A stretch of DNA of 8,945 nt from Paraclostridium ghonii (lineage in GTDB: Bacteria; Bacillota; Clostridia; Peptostreptococcales; Peptostreptococcaceae): assembly GCF_023653455.1 (NCBI RefSeq), contig NZ_JAKEDR010000151.1:1-8945 (forward strand), in the 5' to 3' direction. Position 1 is the stretch's first letter. Every line of letters begins with the position of its first letter. The notes beneath the pieces were generated by a model. It was not told where the DNA came from. It saw nothing but the letters and a program-made list of their open reading frames with translations, and made no database searches. The translations under genes were made by a program, and so were the position numbers. Positions 1 to 6,606 of the stretch are shown here, one piece after another.

Positions 1-76
1 AGCTTAAATAATTTAAAATCTAATGTTATATTTAAGTTTTGTGCTTTTATTTTTTAATTAAAACTAATATTATATT
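1..76. other. AT-rich region downstream of modB, no gene seen
   Basis: The 76 nt after the modB stop are almost entirely A and T. Arms CTTAAAT (3-9) and ATTTAAG (30-36) form a weak 7-bp inverted repeat with no GC core, so I do not call a terminator. No start codon with a ribosome site on the minus strand is seen, so any following modC would begin outside the window. Confidence 0.5.
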
Positions 77-718
77 CTATTTTAATTTATTTAATATAAA
101 TATAGTAGTAAAGCTTATTATTATAGTTATTATTATTAATACATTTGCTTCCCTTATATCTCCACTTTCTACGAAAAAATATATGGCTAAAGGTACTGTT
201 TGAGTCTTACCTGGTATATTGCCTGCTACCATTAAAGTTGCTCCAAATTCTCCAAAAGCCCTAGCAAATGATAATATAGTTCCGCCTATAATACCTTTTT
301 TAGATAATGGTATTATTATTTTCCAAAAAACCTTACTGTCAGTAGCTCCAAGATCTTTAGCTACATCTTCATATGTGGTATCTATTTCTAAAAAAGCAGT
401 TTTACAACTTTGATACATCATAGGAAGCGCAACTACTATACACGCTATACATGCAGCTTGTGGAGTAAAAATTAATGATTTCTCAAATAGATTGTATACA
501 AACGCGCCTACTGCCCCATTTTTCCCAAGAACTACTAAAAGTCCATAACCAACAACAGATGGCGGCAATACCATAGGAATAATTATAAAAGATTCTATAA
601 TTGTTTTAAATTTAAAATTATATTTTGTAAATATTCTAGCCAAAAAAATACCTACTACTAAAGTTATCATTGTAGCTACTACAGAAATTTTTATGGATAA
701 GATTATGGCATCTTTCAT
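77..718 (-). CDS. modB: Molybdate ABC transporter permease
   Basis: This 213-residue membrane protein forms the molybdate channel. Five hydrophobic segments are visible near residues 6-28, 41-64, 84-103, 141-165 and 193-210. Between them lies the EAA-type loop YEDVAKDLGATDSKVFWKIIIP (116-137), which contacts the ModC ATPase, and the ModB-typical stretch FARAFGEFGATLMVAGNIPG (151-170). It is slightly shorter than E. coli ModB (229). ATG at 718 follows the modA stop by 1 nt and has no clear ribosome site, so translation is probably coupled to modA. The gene ends with TAG at 77-79. The ATPase gene modC is not seen in the 76 nt that remain; it could start beyond the left edge or elsewhere. Confidence 0.94.
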   Translation of the reverse strand: MKDAIILSIKISVVATMITLVVGIFLARIFTKYNFKFKTIIESFIIIPMVLPPSVVGYGLLVVLGKNGAVGAFVYNLFEKSLIFTPQAACIACIVVALPMMYQSCKTAFLEIDTTYEDVAKDLGATDSKVFWKIIIPLSKKGIIGGTILSFARAFGEFGATLMVAGNIPGKTQTVPLAIYFFVESGDIREANVLIIITIIISFTTIFILNKLK

Positions 719-719
719 G

Positions 720-1490
720 TTAATTATTTACACATTCAAATCCATATTTTTTAAATATTTCTTTAGACTTTGGACTATTTAAGTATTTAATAAACTTATC
801 TGATTGAGATTCATTCTTTGTACTTGCTACAATAGCTGCTGGGTATATTATCGGTTTATGCATATTGTCATCTACTACTTCATAGATTTTGCACTTATCA
901 GAACTTAATGCATCTGACTTATATACCATTCCAAAGTCTACATTGTTTGTTTCAACATAAGATAATACTTGCTTTACATCTTTTGCATATATTATTTTAT
1001 CTTTTAATTTATCGTACATTCCCATATTCTCTAATGATTCTTTAGCATAGTCTCCAGCTGGAACTACTTTAGGTGTTCCTATAGAAAATTTCAATTCGCT
1101 GTCATTTGGATCTAAATTTTTATTTGATTCTTTATTTGATATTATCACAAGCTTATTTTGTAATAAATCTATTTTAGAATCTTTTTTTATAAGGTTTTTC
1201 TTTTCTAATTCATTAATCTGTTTAGGTGAAGCAGATATATATATATCACAATCTGCACCTTGTTCTATTTGCTTTTGAAGAGTTCCAGATGCCCCTAAAT
1301 TAAGTGTAATATTCACATCATCTTCTTTTTCATATACACCTTTTATTTCTTCTAGAGGTTCTTTTAAACTTGCCGCTGCTGATATAGTTATATTTTGTTT
1401 TTCTTTAGAATCTTTACTACATCCACTTAAACTTAAGCATAATACTAATATAGTACTTACAATAAGTAAAATCTTATTTGTTTTTTTCAT
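720..1490 (-). CDS. modA: Molybdate-binding lipoprotein of an ABC transporter
   Basis: ModA captures molybdate (often also tungstate) outside the cell and hands it to the ModB permease. The 256-residue protein starts with a lipoprotein signal peptide: MKKTNK, a hydrophobic stretch to residue 20, and the lipobox L-S-G-C24, so the mature protein is anchored to the membrane by Cys24. ModA motifs are SAAASLKEP (37-45), NLGASGTLQKQIEQGAD (64-80), DIYISAS (82-88), GTPKVVPAGDYAKESL (138-153) and VDFGMVYKSDA (184-194). These follow ModA rather than the TupA or WtpA tungstate families. The start at 1490 has AAGGAGT 7-8 nt upstream, overlapping the stop of the preceding ferredoxin gene 15 nt away, so it is probably co-transcribed with the enzyme genes. 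This links metal uptake to the formate dehydrogenase that needs it. Confidence 0.95.
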   Translation of the reverse strand: MKKTNKILLIVSTILVLCLSLSGCSKDSKEKQNITISAAASLKEPLEEIKGVYEKEDDVNITLNLGASGTLQKQIEQGADCDIYISASPKQINELEKKNLIKKDSKIDLLQNKLVIISNKESNKNLDPNDSELKFSIGTPKVVPAGDYAKESLENMGMYDKLKDKIIYAKDVKQVLSYVETNNVDFGMVYKSDALSSDKCKIYEVVDDNMHKPIIYPAAIVASTKNESQSDKFIKYLNSPKSKEIFKKYGFECVNN

Positions 1491-1505
1491 TAGTTATACT
1501 CCTTA

Positions 1506-2048
1506 TTATAAGTTGGAAATGCATGCTGCTGCTTGTTTTCTTTTATCATTTATGATTACTTTTACATCCTCTTCTTTTACTATTTTAAATGCTTTAGTAG
1601 GACATACACTTACACATGCAGGACCGTCTGCCTTCGCTACACATAAATCACATTTATTTGCTATCATTTGCTCTTTGAAATATAATTTATCTGAATCTAT
1701 ATCATCTAATTTAATTTCTTTGCTTACTATTTCTATAGCTCCTATAGGACATGCTATAATACATGTTTTACATCCAACACATTTCTCTTCTTTAACTACT
1801 ATTGCCCCATTTTCTCTTTTTATAGCTTCGTTAGGACATACATTTGCACAAGGTGCATCTTCACATTGTCTACATTGAATAGGTGCACTTACTTCTGCAG
1901 TTTTTACAACAGTAAGTCTTGGATTAAAGTTTATATGATTTGGATCTTGTAAAAATATATTTTCTTCAGAGTGAGCTACTACGCATGCAATAGAACATGT
2001 TCTACATCCTATACATTTATTTGGGTCTGATATAACAAAACAATTCAT
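1506..2048 (-). CDS. HycB/HydN-like ferredoxin subunit with four [4Fe-4S] clusters (copy 2)
   Basis: The 180-residue second electron-transfer subunit has the same four-cluster plan as the copy at 3436-3993: C12/15/18/22, C59/62/67/71, C90/93/96/100 and C133/136/145/149. Key strings are CIGCRTCSIAC, CRQCEDAPC, CVGCKTCIIAC and CDLCVAKADGPAC. An additional Cys176 sits in the C-terminal tail NDKRKQAAACISNL, which looks helical. The start codon overlaps the hydA stop as TAATG, so translation is probably coupled and made in step with HydA; a GGAAGTGG sequence lies somewhat further upstream. The two copies flank hydA, as expected for two different positions in one complex. Identity as a polyferredoxin is firm; its exact place in the complex is inferred. 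Confidence 0.92.
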   Translation of the reverse strand: MNCFVISDPNKCIGCRTCSIACVVAHSEENIFLQDPNHINFNPRLTVVKTAEVSAPIQCRQCEDAPCANVCPNEAIKRENGAIVVKEEKCVGCKTCIIACPIGAIEIVSKEIKLDDIDSDKLYFKEQMIANKCDLCVAKADGPACVSVCPTKAFKIVKEEDVKVIINDKRKQAAACISNL

Positions 2049-3424
2049 TATTTAGCCACTTCCTTTCTAGTACAATAATTTGTATGTAATAAATGATGGG
2101 ATTTTTCTCCTAATGGTTCTTTTAAAAATTCATCATATATTTTCTTTATAGCAGGACTTTCATGAGATTTTCTTATCTCTATATCTCTATCGTGATTGTA
2201 AGTTGATTTTCTTCTATTTGCATAAGCTAATTCTCTATATTCATCTAGTAAAAGTTTGGGTTGACCTCCACCACTAATACAACCTTGTGGACAGGTCATA
2301 ACTTCTATAAAATGTAGGTCACAGTCACCTTTTTTAACATCTTCTAATATAGAAATTACATTTTTTAAACCACTTACCGCTGCAACTTTCAGACTTAAGT
2401 CTCCTACTTTTATAACAGACTTTCTTAGTCCCTCTTCCCCTCTAACTTGAGTTACCTCTACGTTAGGAATTGCTTGATTAGTTATAAGCTCATATCCTGT
2501 TCTTATAGCAGCTTCCATAACTCCACCTGTAACACCAAATATAGTTCCTGCTCCAGTATAGTCTCCTAAAGGAGAATCAAAGTCTTCATTTTTTAAACTG
2601 TTAAAGTCAATTCCCATATCTTTTACTAAATATGCTAGTTCTCTAGTTGTGATTACAACATCTACATCCTTGTATCCACTTGACTTCATTTCATCTCTAT
2701 CACATTCAAACTTTTTACAAGTACATGGCATTACAGCTACACTAAATACATCTTTAGGATCTACATTATTCATTTGAGCACCATAAGTTTTAAATACTAC
2801 TCCACCCATTTGTTGAGGAGATTTACAACTTGATAAATGGTTTGTAAGTTCAGGATAATTATCCTCCATAAACTTTACCCATGCAGGACAGCAAGAAGTA
2901 AACATAGGAATATTTTTATTTTCCCCTATTCTTTTTATAAGTTCACTACCTTCTTCCATTATAGTTAAATCAGCTGCAAAGTTTGTATCATATACTCTAT
3001 CAAATTTTAGTTGTTTTAATGCTGCAACCATCTTTCCATATGTTAGTTCTCCTAAGTCACAACCAAATTCTTCTCCTAATGCAACTCTTACTGCTGGTGC
3101 ACATTGAACCACTGTAAATAAATTTGGGTTAGCTAAAGCTTCTTTAACTTTTTCTACATCACATGTATTATAAGCTGCAAATAAAGGTTCTTGTAAGCTT
3201 TCTAGCATACCCCTTTCTTCTTTCTTTGCTTCTATTGTATCTTGTCCTAATTCGTATATAGGAGCAAAAGATTTACATTGCTGTACACATTGACCACAAA
3301 TTACACATCTATCTTCATCTATAAATTGAGCCTTTCCTTTTTCTCCTTGTATTGCATCTACTGGACAAACATCACTACATTTTTTACAACCTGTACACAA
3401 ATCTTTATCTATATTTACGATCAT
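2048..3424 (-). CDS. hydA: [FeFe] hydrogenase catalytic subunit, HDCR-type HydA
   Basis: This soluble 458-residue enzyme interconverts H2 and protons plus electrons. An N-terminal two-cluster ferredoxin domain holds C10/13/16/20 and C40/43/46/50. The H-cluster domain (about 85-390) shows all three signatures: TSCCPAW (Cys178 as proton relay, Cys179 as ligand), MPCTCKKFE (Met232, Cys234 ligand, Lys237) and EVMTCPQGCISGGGQP (Cys378 and Cys382 ligands). A C-terminal small-subunit-like segment follows, with SHESPAIKKIYDEFLKEPLGEKSHHLLHT. The domain set makes it shorter than the 574-residue CpI type and like the hydrogenase subunit of hydrogen-dependent CO2 reductases. No NADH- or NADP-binding domain is present, matching a direct partnership with FdhF through the flanking ferredoxins. 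AGGAGGA lies 6 nt before ATG at 3424, and the stop TAA shares one base with the next gene's ATG. The HydEFG maturases it needs are not in the window. Confidence 0.95.
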   Translation of the reverse strand: MIVNIDKDLCTGCKKCSDVCPVDAIQGEKGKAQFIDEDRCVICGQCVQQCKSFAPIYELGQDTIEAKKEERGMLESLQEPLFAAYNTCDVEKVKEALANPNLFTVVQCAPAVRVALGEEFGCDLGELTYGKMVAALKQLKFDRVYDTNFAADLTIMEEGSELIKRIGENKNIPMFTSCCPAWVKFMEDNYPELTNHLSSCKSPQQMGGVVFKTYGAQMNNVDPKDVFSVAVMPCTCKKFECDRDEMKSSGYKDVDVVITTRELAYLVKDMGIDFNSLKNEDFDSPLGDYTGAGTIFGVTGGVMEAAIRTGYELITNQAIPNVEVTQVRGEEGLRKSVIKVGDLSLKVAAVSGLKNVISILEDVKKGDCDLHFIEVMTCPQGCISGGGQPKLLLDEYRELAYANRRKSTYNHDRDIEIRKSHESPAIKKIYDEFLKEPLGEKSHHLLHTNYCTRKEVAK

Positions 3425-3435
3425 AACTTATCCTC

Positions 3436-3993
3436 CTATTTATTATTTGAAATTTCAAGCAATGCAAGAGCTGCTTTTTTATTTTTTAATTTTTTATCTT
3501 CTATAGGAGATACTAGTTTTAATGCATTTTCTGGACATACATTTATACATGCTAGTTTATCGCTACCTTTACATAAATCACATTTATATGCTATTACTTT
3601 TTCATCTTCTAACTCTATTTGTTCTACTTTTTTTCCATCTTTATATTGAGGCAATAGATCTATAGCACCGAAAGGACATGCTAATATACATGTTTTACAT
3701 CCAACACATGATTCTTCTTTTACAACTATTGCATTATTTTCTTTTTTTATTGCCTTGTTTGGACATGTATTTAAACAAGGTGCATCTTCACAATGTTTAC
3801 ATTGTATAGGCATACAAAAACTTCCTTGTTTAACCAAATATAACCTTGGTATAACAGGTATTTCTACAGTTCCAACTGTATACCCAACATTATTATTCTT
3901 ATTATGCTCCACAAAACATGCAACCTCACAAGCTCTACATCCTACGCATTTGTTTGCGTCTGCTATTACAAACGAATTTAGTGTACTTTTCAT
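3436..3993 (-). CDS. HycB/HydN-like ferredoxin subunit with four [4Fe-4S] clusters (copy 1)
   Basis: This 185-residue electron-transfer protein probably wires FdhF to the hydrogenase. Sixteen cysteines fall in four cluster sets: C16/19/22/26, C65/68/73/77, C96/99/102/106 and C138/141/149/153, with CVGCRACEVAC, CKHCEDAPC, CVGCKTCILAC and CDLCKGSDKLAC as key strings. This is the HydN/HycB/DMSO-reductase FeS-subunit pattern. A lysine- and alanine-rich tail after residue 160 is likely helical. No signal peptide or membrane segment is visible, so it is cytoplasmic. The start ATG at 3993 has AGGTGGG 5-6 nt upstream; it begins 26 nt after mobB-fdhD and ends 11 nt before hydA, its TAG stop being part of the hydA ribosome site. 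It is a close paralogue of the ferredoxin at 1506-2048. Which copy contacts FdhF and which HydA cannot be told from sequence. Confidence 0.92.
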   Translation of the reverse strand: MKSTLNSFVIADANKCVGCRACEVACFVEHNKNNNVGYTVGTVEIPVIPRLYLVKQGSFCMPIQCKHCEDAPCLNTCPNKAIKKENNAIVVKEESCVGCKTCILACPFGAIDLLPQYKDGKKVEQIELEDEKVIAYKCDLCKGSDKLACINVCPENALKLVSPIEDKKLKNKKAALALLEISNNK

Positions 3994-4019
3994 ATTTTCC
4001 CACCTTTTAAGTTTACTTT

Positions 4020-5315
4020 TTAATACTTAACTCTATATCCATTAGCATATATATTCATTCTTCTTCCTCTTACAAATCCAACTAAAGTTATATTTAACTT
4101 TCTTGCAAGCTCTACTGAAAGATTTGTAGGAGCTGACTTTGAAACTACTATAGGAATTTGCATCTTACATGCCTTTTGCATCATTTCAAGAGAAATTCTT
4201 CCGCTAACTACTATAAATTTATCTTCAAAATTCACATCATTTAATACACTATATCCAATTACCTTATCCATAGCATTATGTCTAGCAACATCTTCACATA
4301 TCACTACAGGATCAGATCCATCAAACAGTGCTACACTATGAACTCCTCCAGTATCTTTAAATAATTGAGATGATGTCAAGTTCATGTGCATTGAATTGTA
4401 AATTGTATTTATATCTATTTCGAAACTATTTTTAACTGGATTACACTCAATAAAATCTAAATCATTTAAAAATATTTTTTCTAAGTTTAAATTAGTATTG
4501 GATTTATTCGATATAACCTCTGCTACCTTTAATTTTTCATCTATAATTATACTTTCTATATCATTTTTATTAGATATATAGCCTTTTGTAGCTAGAAAAC
4601 CAACAATCAATTCCTCTAGTTTTTCTGGAGTACATAAGAAAGTATTTAAATATTTTCCATTTAAAATTAAACTTAATGGGTATTCTGATATTATAGTTTC
4701 TTTTTCTTCTTTAGCATTTTGATCATCTATTTTAACAACATCTATTTTTATAGTTTTATCATAATCATAATCTATTAATTGAGTCTTAAGTTCCTCTGTT
4801 TTTATATAAGATTCAATAAAATTAGCTATTTGATCTATATTGTTTATATCTAAGTTGGTTATACCCTCTATATGTTCATTTGTAGCTATAGCGATAAATG
4901 TATCTTTATTTATTGAATTATTAAAAAGAAAATTTTTATCGACTTCTTTTCTATGAACTTCAATTTTAGGATAAGGATTTTGTTTAAATCCTTCAGTAAA
5001 GATAATATCTACATCATCAAATAGTTCTAATACTTTACTTAAGCTTTTTTCTTCTTCTAGGATTTTTACTACCCCTATTTTTTCACTTGAAGCTATAACT
5101 ACATCTTTAGCTCCTGCCTTTGTAAACCTATAACTGTCCTTACCTTCTTTATCTATATCAAACTTATGAGCATCATGCTTTAATGCTCCAACTTGATATC
5201 CTTTTTTCTTAAATTCTTTTATCAATAATTCCACCAAAGTCGTTTTCCCCATTCCAGACTTTGTAGAAACTACAGATATTATTTTCTGTTTATTATTGGA
5301 ATATAAATTTCCCAT
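4020..5315 (-). CDS. Fused MobB (MGD-associated GTPase) and FdhD (formate dehydrogenase sulfurtransferase)
   Basis: This 431-residue protein joins two cofactor-maturation activities. Residues about 10-170 are MobB-like: a P-loop-type STKSGMGKTTL (17-27, the usual first Gly replaced by Ser17), KHDAHKFDIDKEGKDSYRF (46-64), AGAKDVV, and DIIFTEGFK (103-111). MobB binds GTP and is linked to molybdopterin guanine dinucleotide formation. Residues about 205-431 are FdhD-like: EYPLSLILNG (211-220), LFKDTGGVHSVAL (318-330), CEDVARHNAMDK (340-351), FIVVSGRISLEMMQKA and LVGFVRGRRMNIY. FdhD takes sulfur from IscS-type desulfurases and passes it to the formate dehydrogenase cofactor. The CxxC loop of E. 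coli FdhD (CGVCG) is not seen; the matching stretch, FIECNPVKNSFE, holds only Cys291. The link (about 170-205) is charged and poorly conserved-looking. ATG at 5315 has AAGGAGAAAT just upstream. The frame is open throughout, so the fusion does not look like an error. Confidence 0.9.
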   Translation of the reverse strand: MGNLYSNNKQKIISVVSTKSGMGKTTLVELLIKEFKKKGYQVGALKHDAHKFDIDKEGKDSYRFTKAGAKDVVIASSEKIGVVKILEEEKSLSKVLELFDDVDIIFTEGFKQNPYPKIEVHRKEVDKNFLFNNSINKDTFIAIATNEHIEGITNLDINNIDQIANFIESYIKTEELKTQLIDYDYDKTIKIDVVKIDDQNAKEEKETIISEYPLSLILNGKYLNTFLCTPEKLEELIVGFLATKGYISNKNDIESIIIDEKLKVAEVISNKSNTNLNLEKIFLNDLDFIECNPVKNSFEIDINTIYNSMHMNLTSSQLFKDTGGVHSVALFDGSDPVVICEDVARHNAMDKVIGYSVLNDVNFEDKFIVVSGRISLEMMQKACKMQIPIVVSKSAPTNLSVELARKLNITLVGFVRGRRMNIYANGYRVKY

Positions 5316-6495
5316 CTAAGATTTCTCCTTTTTTTACAAATCCTTTATCCTTTGGAACTATTACTATTCCATTAGATTTTGTAATCACTAAAAGTTGATT
5401 AGAACATTGAGAACCTGCTTCATATGCATAAAATTTACCATCTTCTTTATTTATATCAACATAAACATAATTTGTTCTTCCTACTTTACATTTTATATCA
5501 TGCTTTAATATAACAGGAAATTTATTTTCTTTTATATTTTCACCACTCATTTTTAATACAGCAGGTTTTACAAACTCTTCATACGTAGTTATAAATGAAA
5601 GAGGATTTCCTGGTAATCCAAAAACTAATTTTTCACCAATAGTAGCAAATATAACTGGCTTTCCAGGTTTTATTGCTATTTTATTAAATTTAATATCAGC
5701 ACCTAATTCACTTAATACATCTTCTATAAAATCATAATCACCTGCAGAAGAACCCCCTGATGTTATTATTATATTTGAAATTTCTAGAGCTTCTTTTAAT
5801 TTTTCTTTTATAACATCTTTTTTGTCCTCAATTATTCCAAATGATTTTACTTCTAAATCTTTTGCTAAAGCCTTTAATGAGTATTCATTACTATTTCTTA
5901 TTTTACCATTTTCTATAGAATTAGTTATATCAACTAATTCATCCCCAGTAGTTAATACTGATAAAATTGGTTTTTTATAAACCTTTATCTTTGAATATCC
6001 TAGAGATGCTAAAAGTCCTATTTCACTAGCCCTAATTTTTTGCCCGACTTCTAATGCTAAATCTCCGATTTTAAGCTCTTCACCTATATTAATTATGTTT
6101 GTATTTTTTTTAACTATTTCCGATAATATAAGCTTATTTCCATCTAATTCTACATTTTCTATTTGTATAACTGCATCAGTATCATCCGGAACAGGAGCTC
6201 CTGTCATTATTTTTACAGCTTGCTTATCATCTACTTTACCTTCAAAGTAATCTCCTGCTTTTATTAACCCTACAATATCTAAACAAATCTTTTCATTTTC
6301 ATTACAAAGTAAAGAATCCTTGCTTTTTATTGCATATCCATCCATAGCTGATTTATTAAATGGGGGCAAATTATCATTAGAATATATATTTTCAGCTAAT
6401 GTATATCCTATAGATTCCATTAAATCTTTTTCACATGTTCCTACTAGTTTAGCTTCTTCAATAATTTTATCAATCGCAGTAGAAATATCTATCAT
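5293..6495 (-). CDS. moeA: Molybdopterin molybdotransferase MoeA
   Basis: MoeA inserts molybdate (or tungstate) into adenylylated molybdopterin, the last step before dinucleotide attachment for the FdhF cofactor. The 400-residue protein has all expected parts: PPFNKSAMDGYA at residues 44-55 (conserved Asp52), TGAPVP at 98-103, TTGDEL at 182-187, TSGGSSAGDYD at 245-255, KPGKPVIF at 276-283 and GLPGNPLS at 293-300, followed by the C-terminal domain IV. The GGSSAGDYD loop differs from the GGVSVGDYD usual in E. coli-type MoeA. Two ATGs compete: one at 6501 is a single base from the AAGGGGGA ribosome site, while the one at 6495 is 7 nt away, so I use 6495. The gene overlaps mobB-fdhD by 23 nt, suggesting coupled expression. 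Many clostridia carry more than one MoeA; this copy is presumably the one serving formate dehydrogenase. Confidence 0.95.
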   Translation of the reverse strand: MIDISTAIDKIIEEAKLVGTCEKDLMESIGYTLAENIYSNDNLPPFNKSAMDGYAIKSKDSLLCNENEKICLDIVGLIKAGDYFEGKVDDKQAVKIMTGAPVPDDTDAVIQIENVELDGNKLILSEIVKKNTNIINIGEELKIGDLALEVGQKIRASEIGLLASLGYSKIKVYKKPILSVLTTGDELVDITNSIENGKIRNSNEYSLKALAKDLEVKSFGIIEDKKDVIKEKLKEALEISNIIITSGGSSAGDYDFIEDVLSELGADIKFNKIAIKPGKPVIFATIGEKLVFGLPGNPLSFITTYEEFVKPAVLKMSGENIKENKFPVILKHDIKCKVGRTNYVYVDINKEDGKFYAYEAGSQCSNQLLVITKSNGIVIVPKDKGFVKKGEILDGKFIFQ

Positions 6496-6501
6496 ACCCA
6501 T

Positions 6502-6509
6502 TCCCCCTT
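6502..6509 (-). promoter_or_regulatory. Ribosome binding site deciding the moeA start
   Basis: AAGGGGGA pairs with the anti-Shine-Dalgarno sequence apart from one G-U wobble. It lies only 1 nt from the ATG at 6501-6499 but 7 nt from the ATG at 6495-6493, so the downstream ATG is favoured and the protein begins MIDISTAIDKI. Confidence 0.6.
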
Positions 6510-6548
6510 GTTTTTAACTTAACAATATATTTTTATTTTATAATCCAA

Positions 6549-6591
6549 TTAAAGACCTATCATTTTTATAATCAATGAGATAGATCTTTAA
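6549..6591 (-). terminator. Hairpin in the fdhF-moeA spacer (weak terminator, attenuator or processing stem)
   Basis: Arms at 6549-6561 and 6579-6591 pair over 13 positions with one G-U wobble in the minus-strand RNA: UUAAAGAUCUAUC and GAUAGGUCUUUAA around a 17-nt loop. It lies about 15 nt after the fdhF stop. The stem is AT-rich, and the bases that follow (AATTGG, then mixed A/T) are not a clean U-run, so full termination is doubtful. Partial termination or 3'-end stabilisation of fdhF mRNA would give more FdhF than accessory proteins, but this is inference. Confidence 0.45.
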
Positions 6592-6606
6592 AATTAGATA
6601 TATTGT

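Noticed and set aside
3..36. Terminator after modB formed by CTTAAAT and ATTTAAG
   Set aside because: The stem is only 7 bp, nearly all A-T, with a 20-nt loop and no U-run in view.
1513..1878. Plus-strand open frames opposite the ferredoxin, hydA, modB, moeA and fdhF genes
   Set aside because: They mirror the codon pattern of the minus-strand genes, show no recognisable protein families, and lie fully inside strongly conserved genes.
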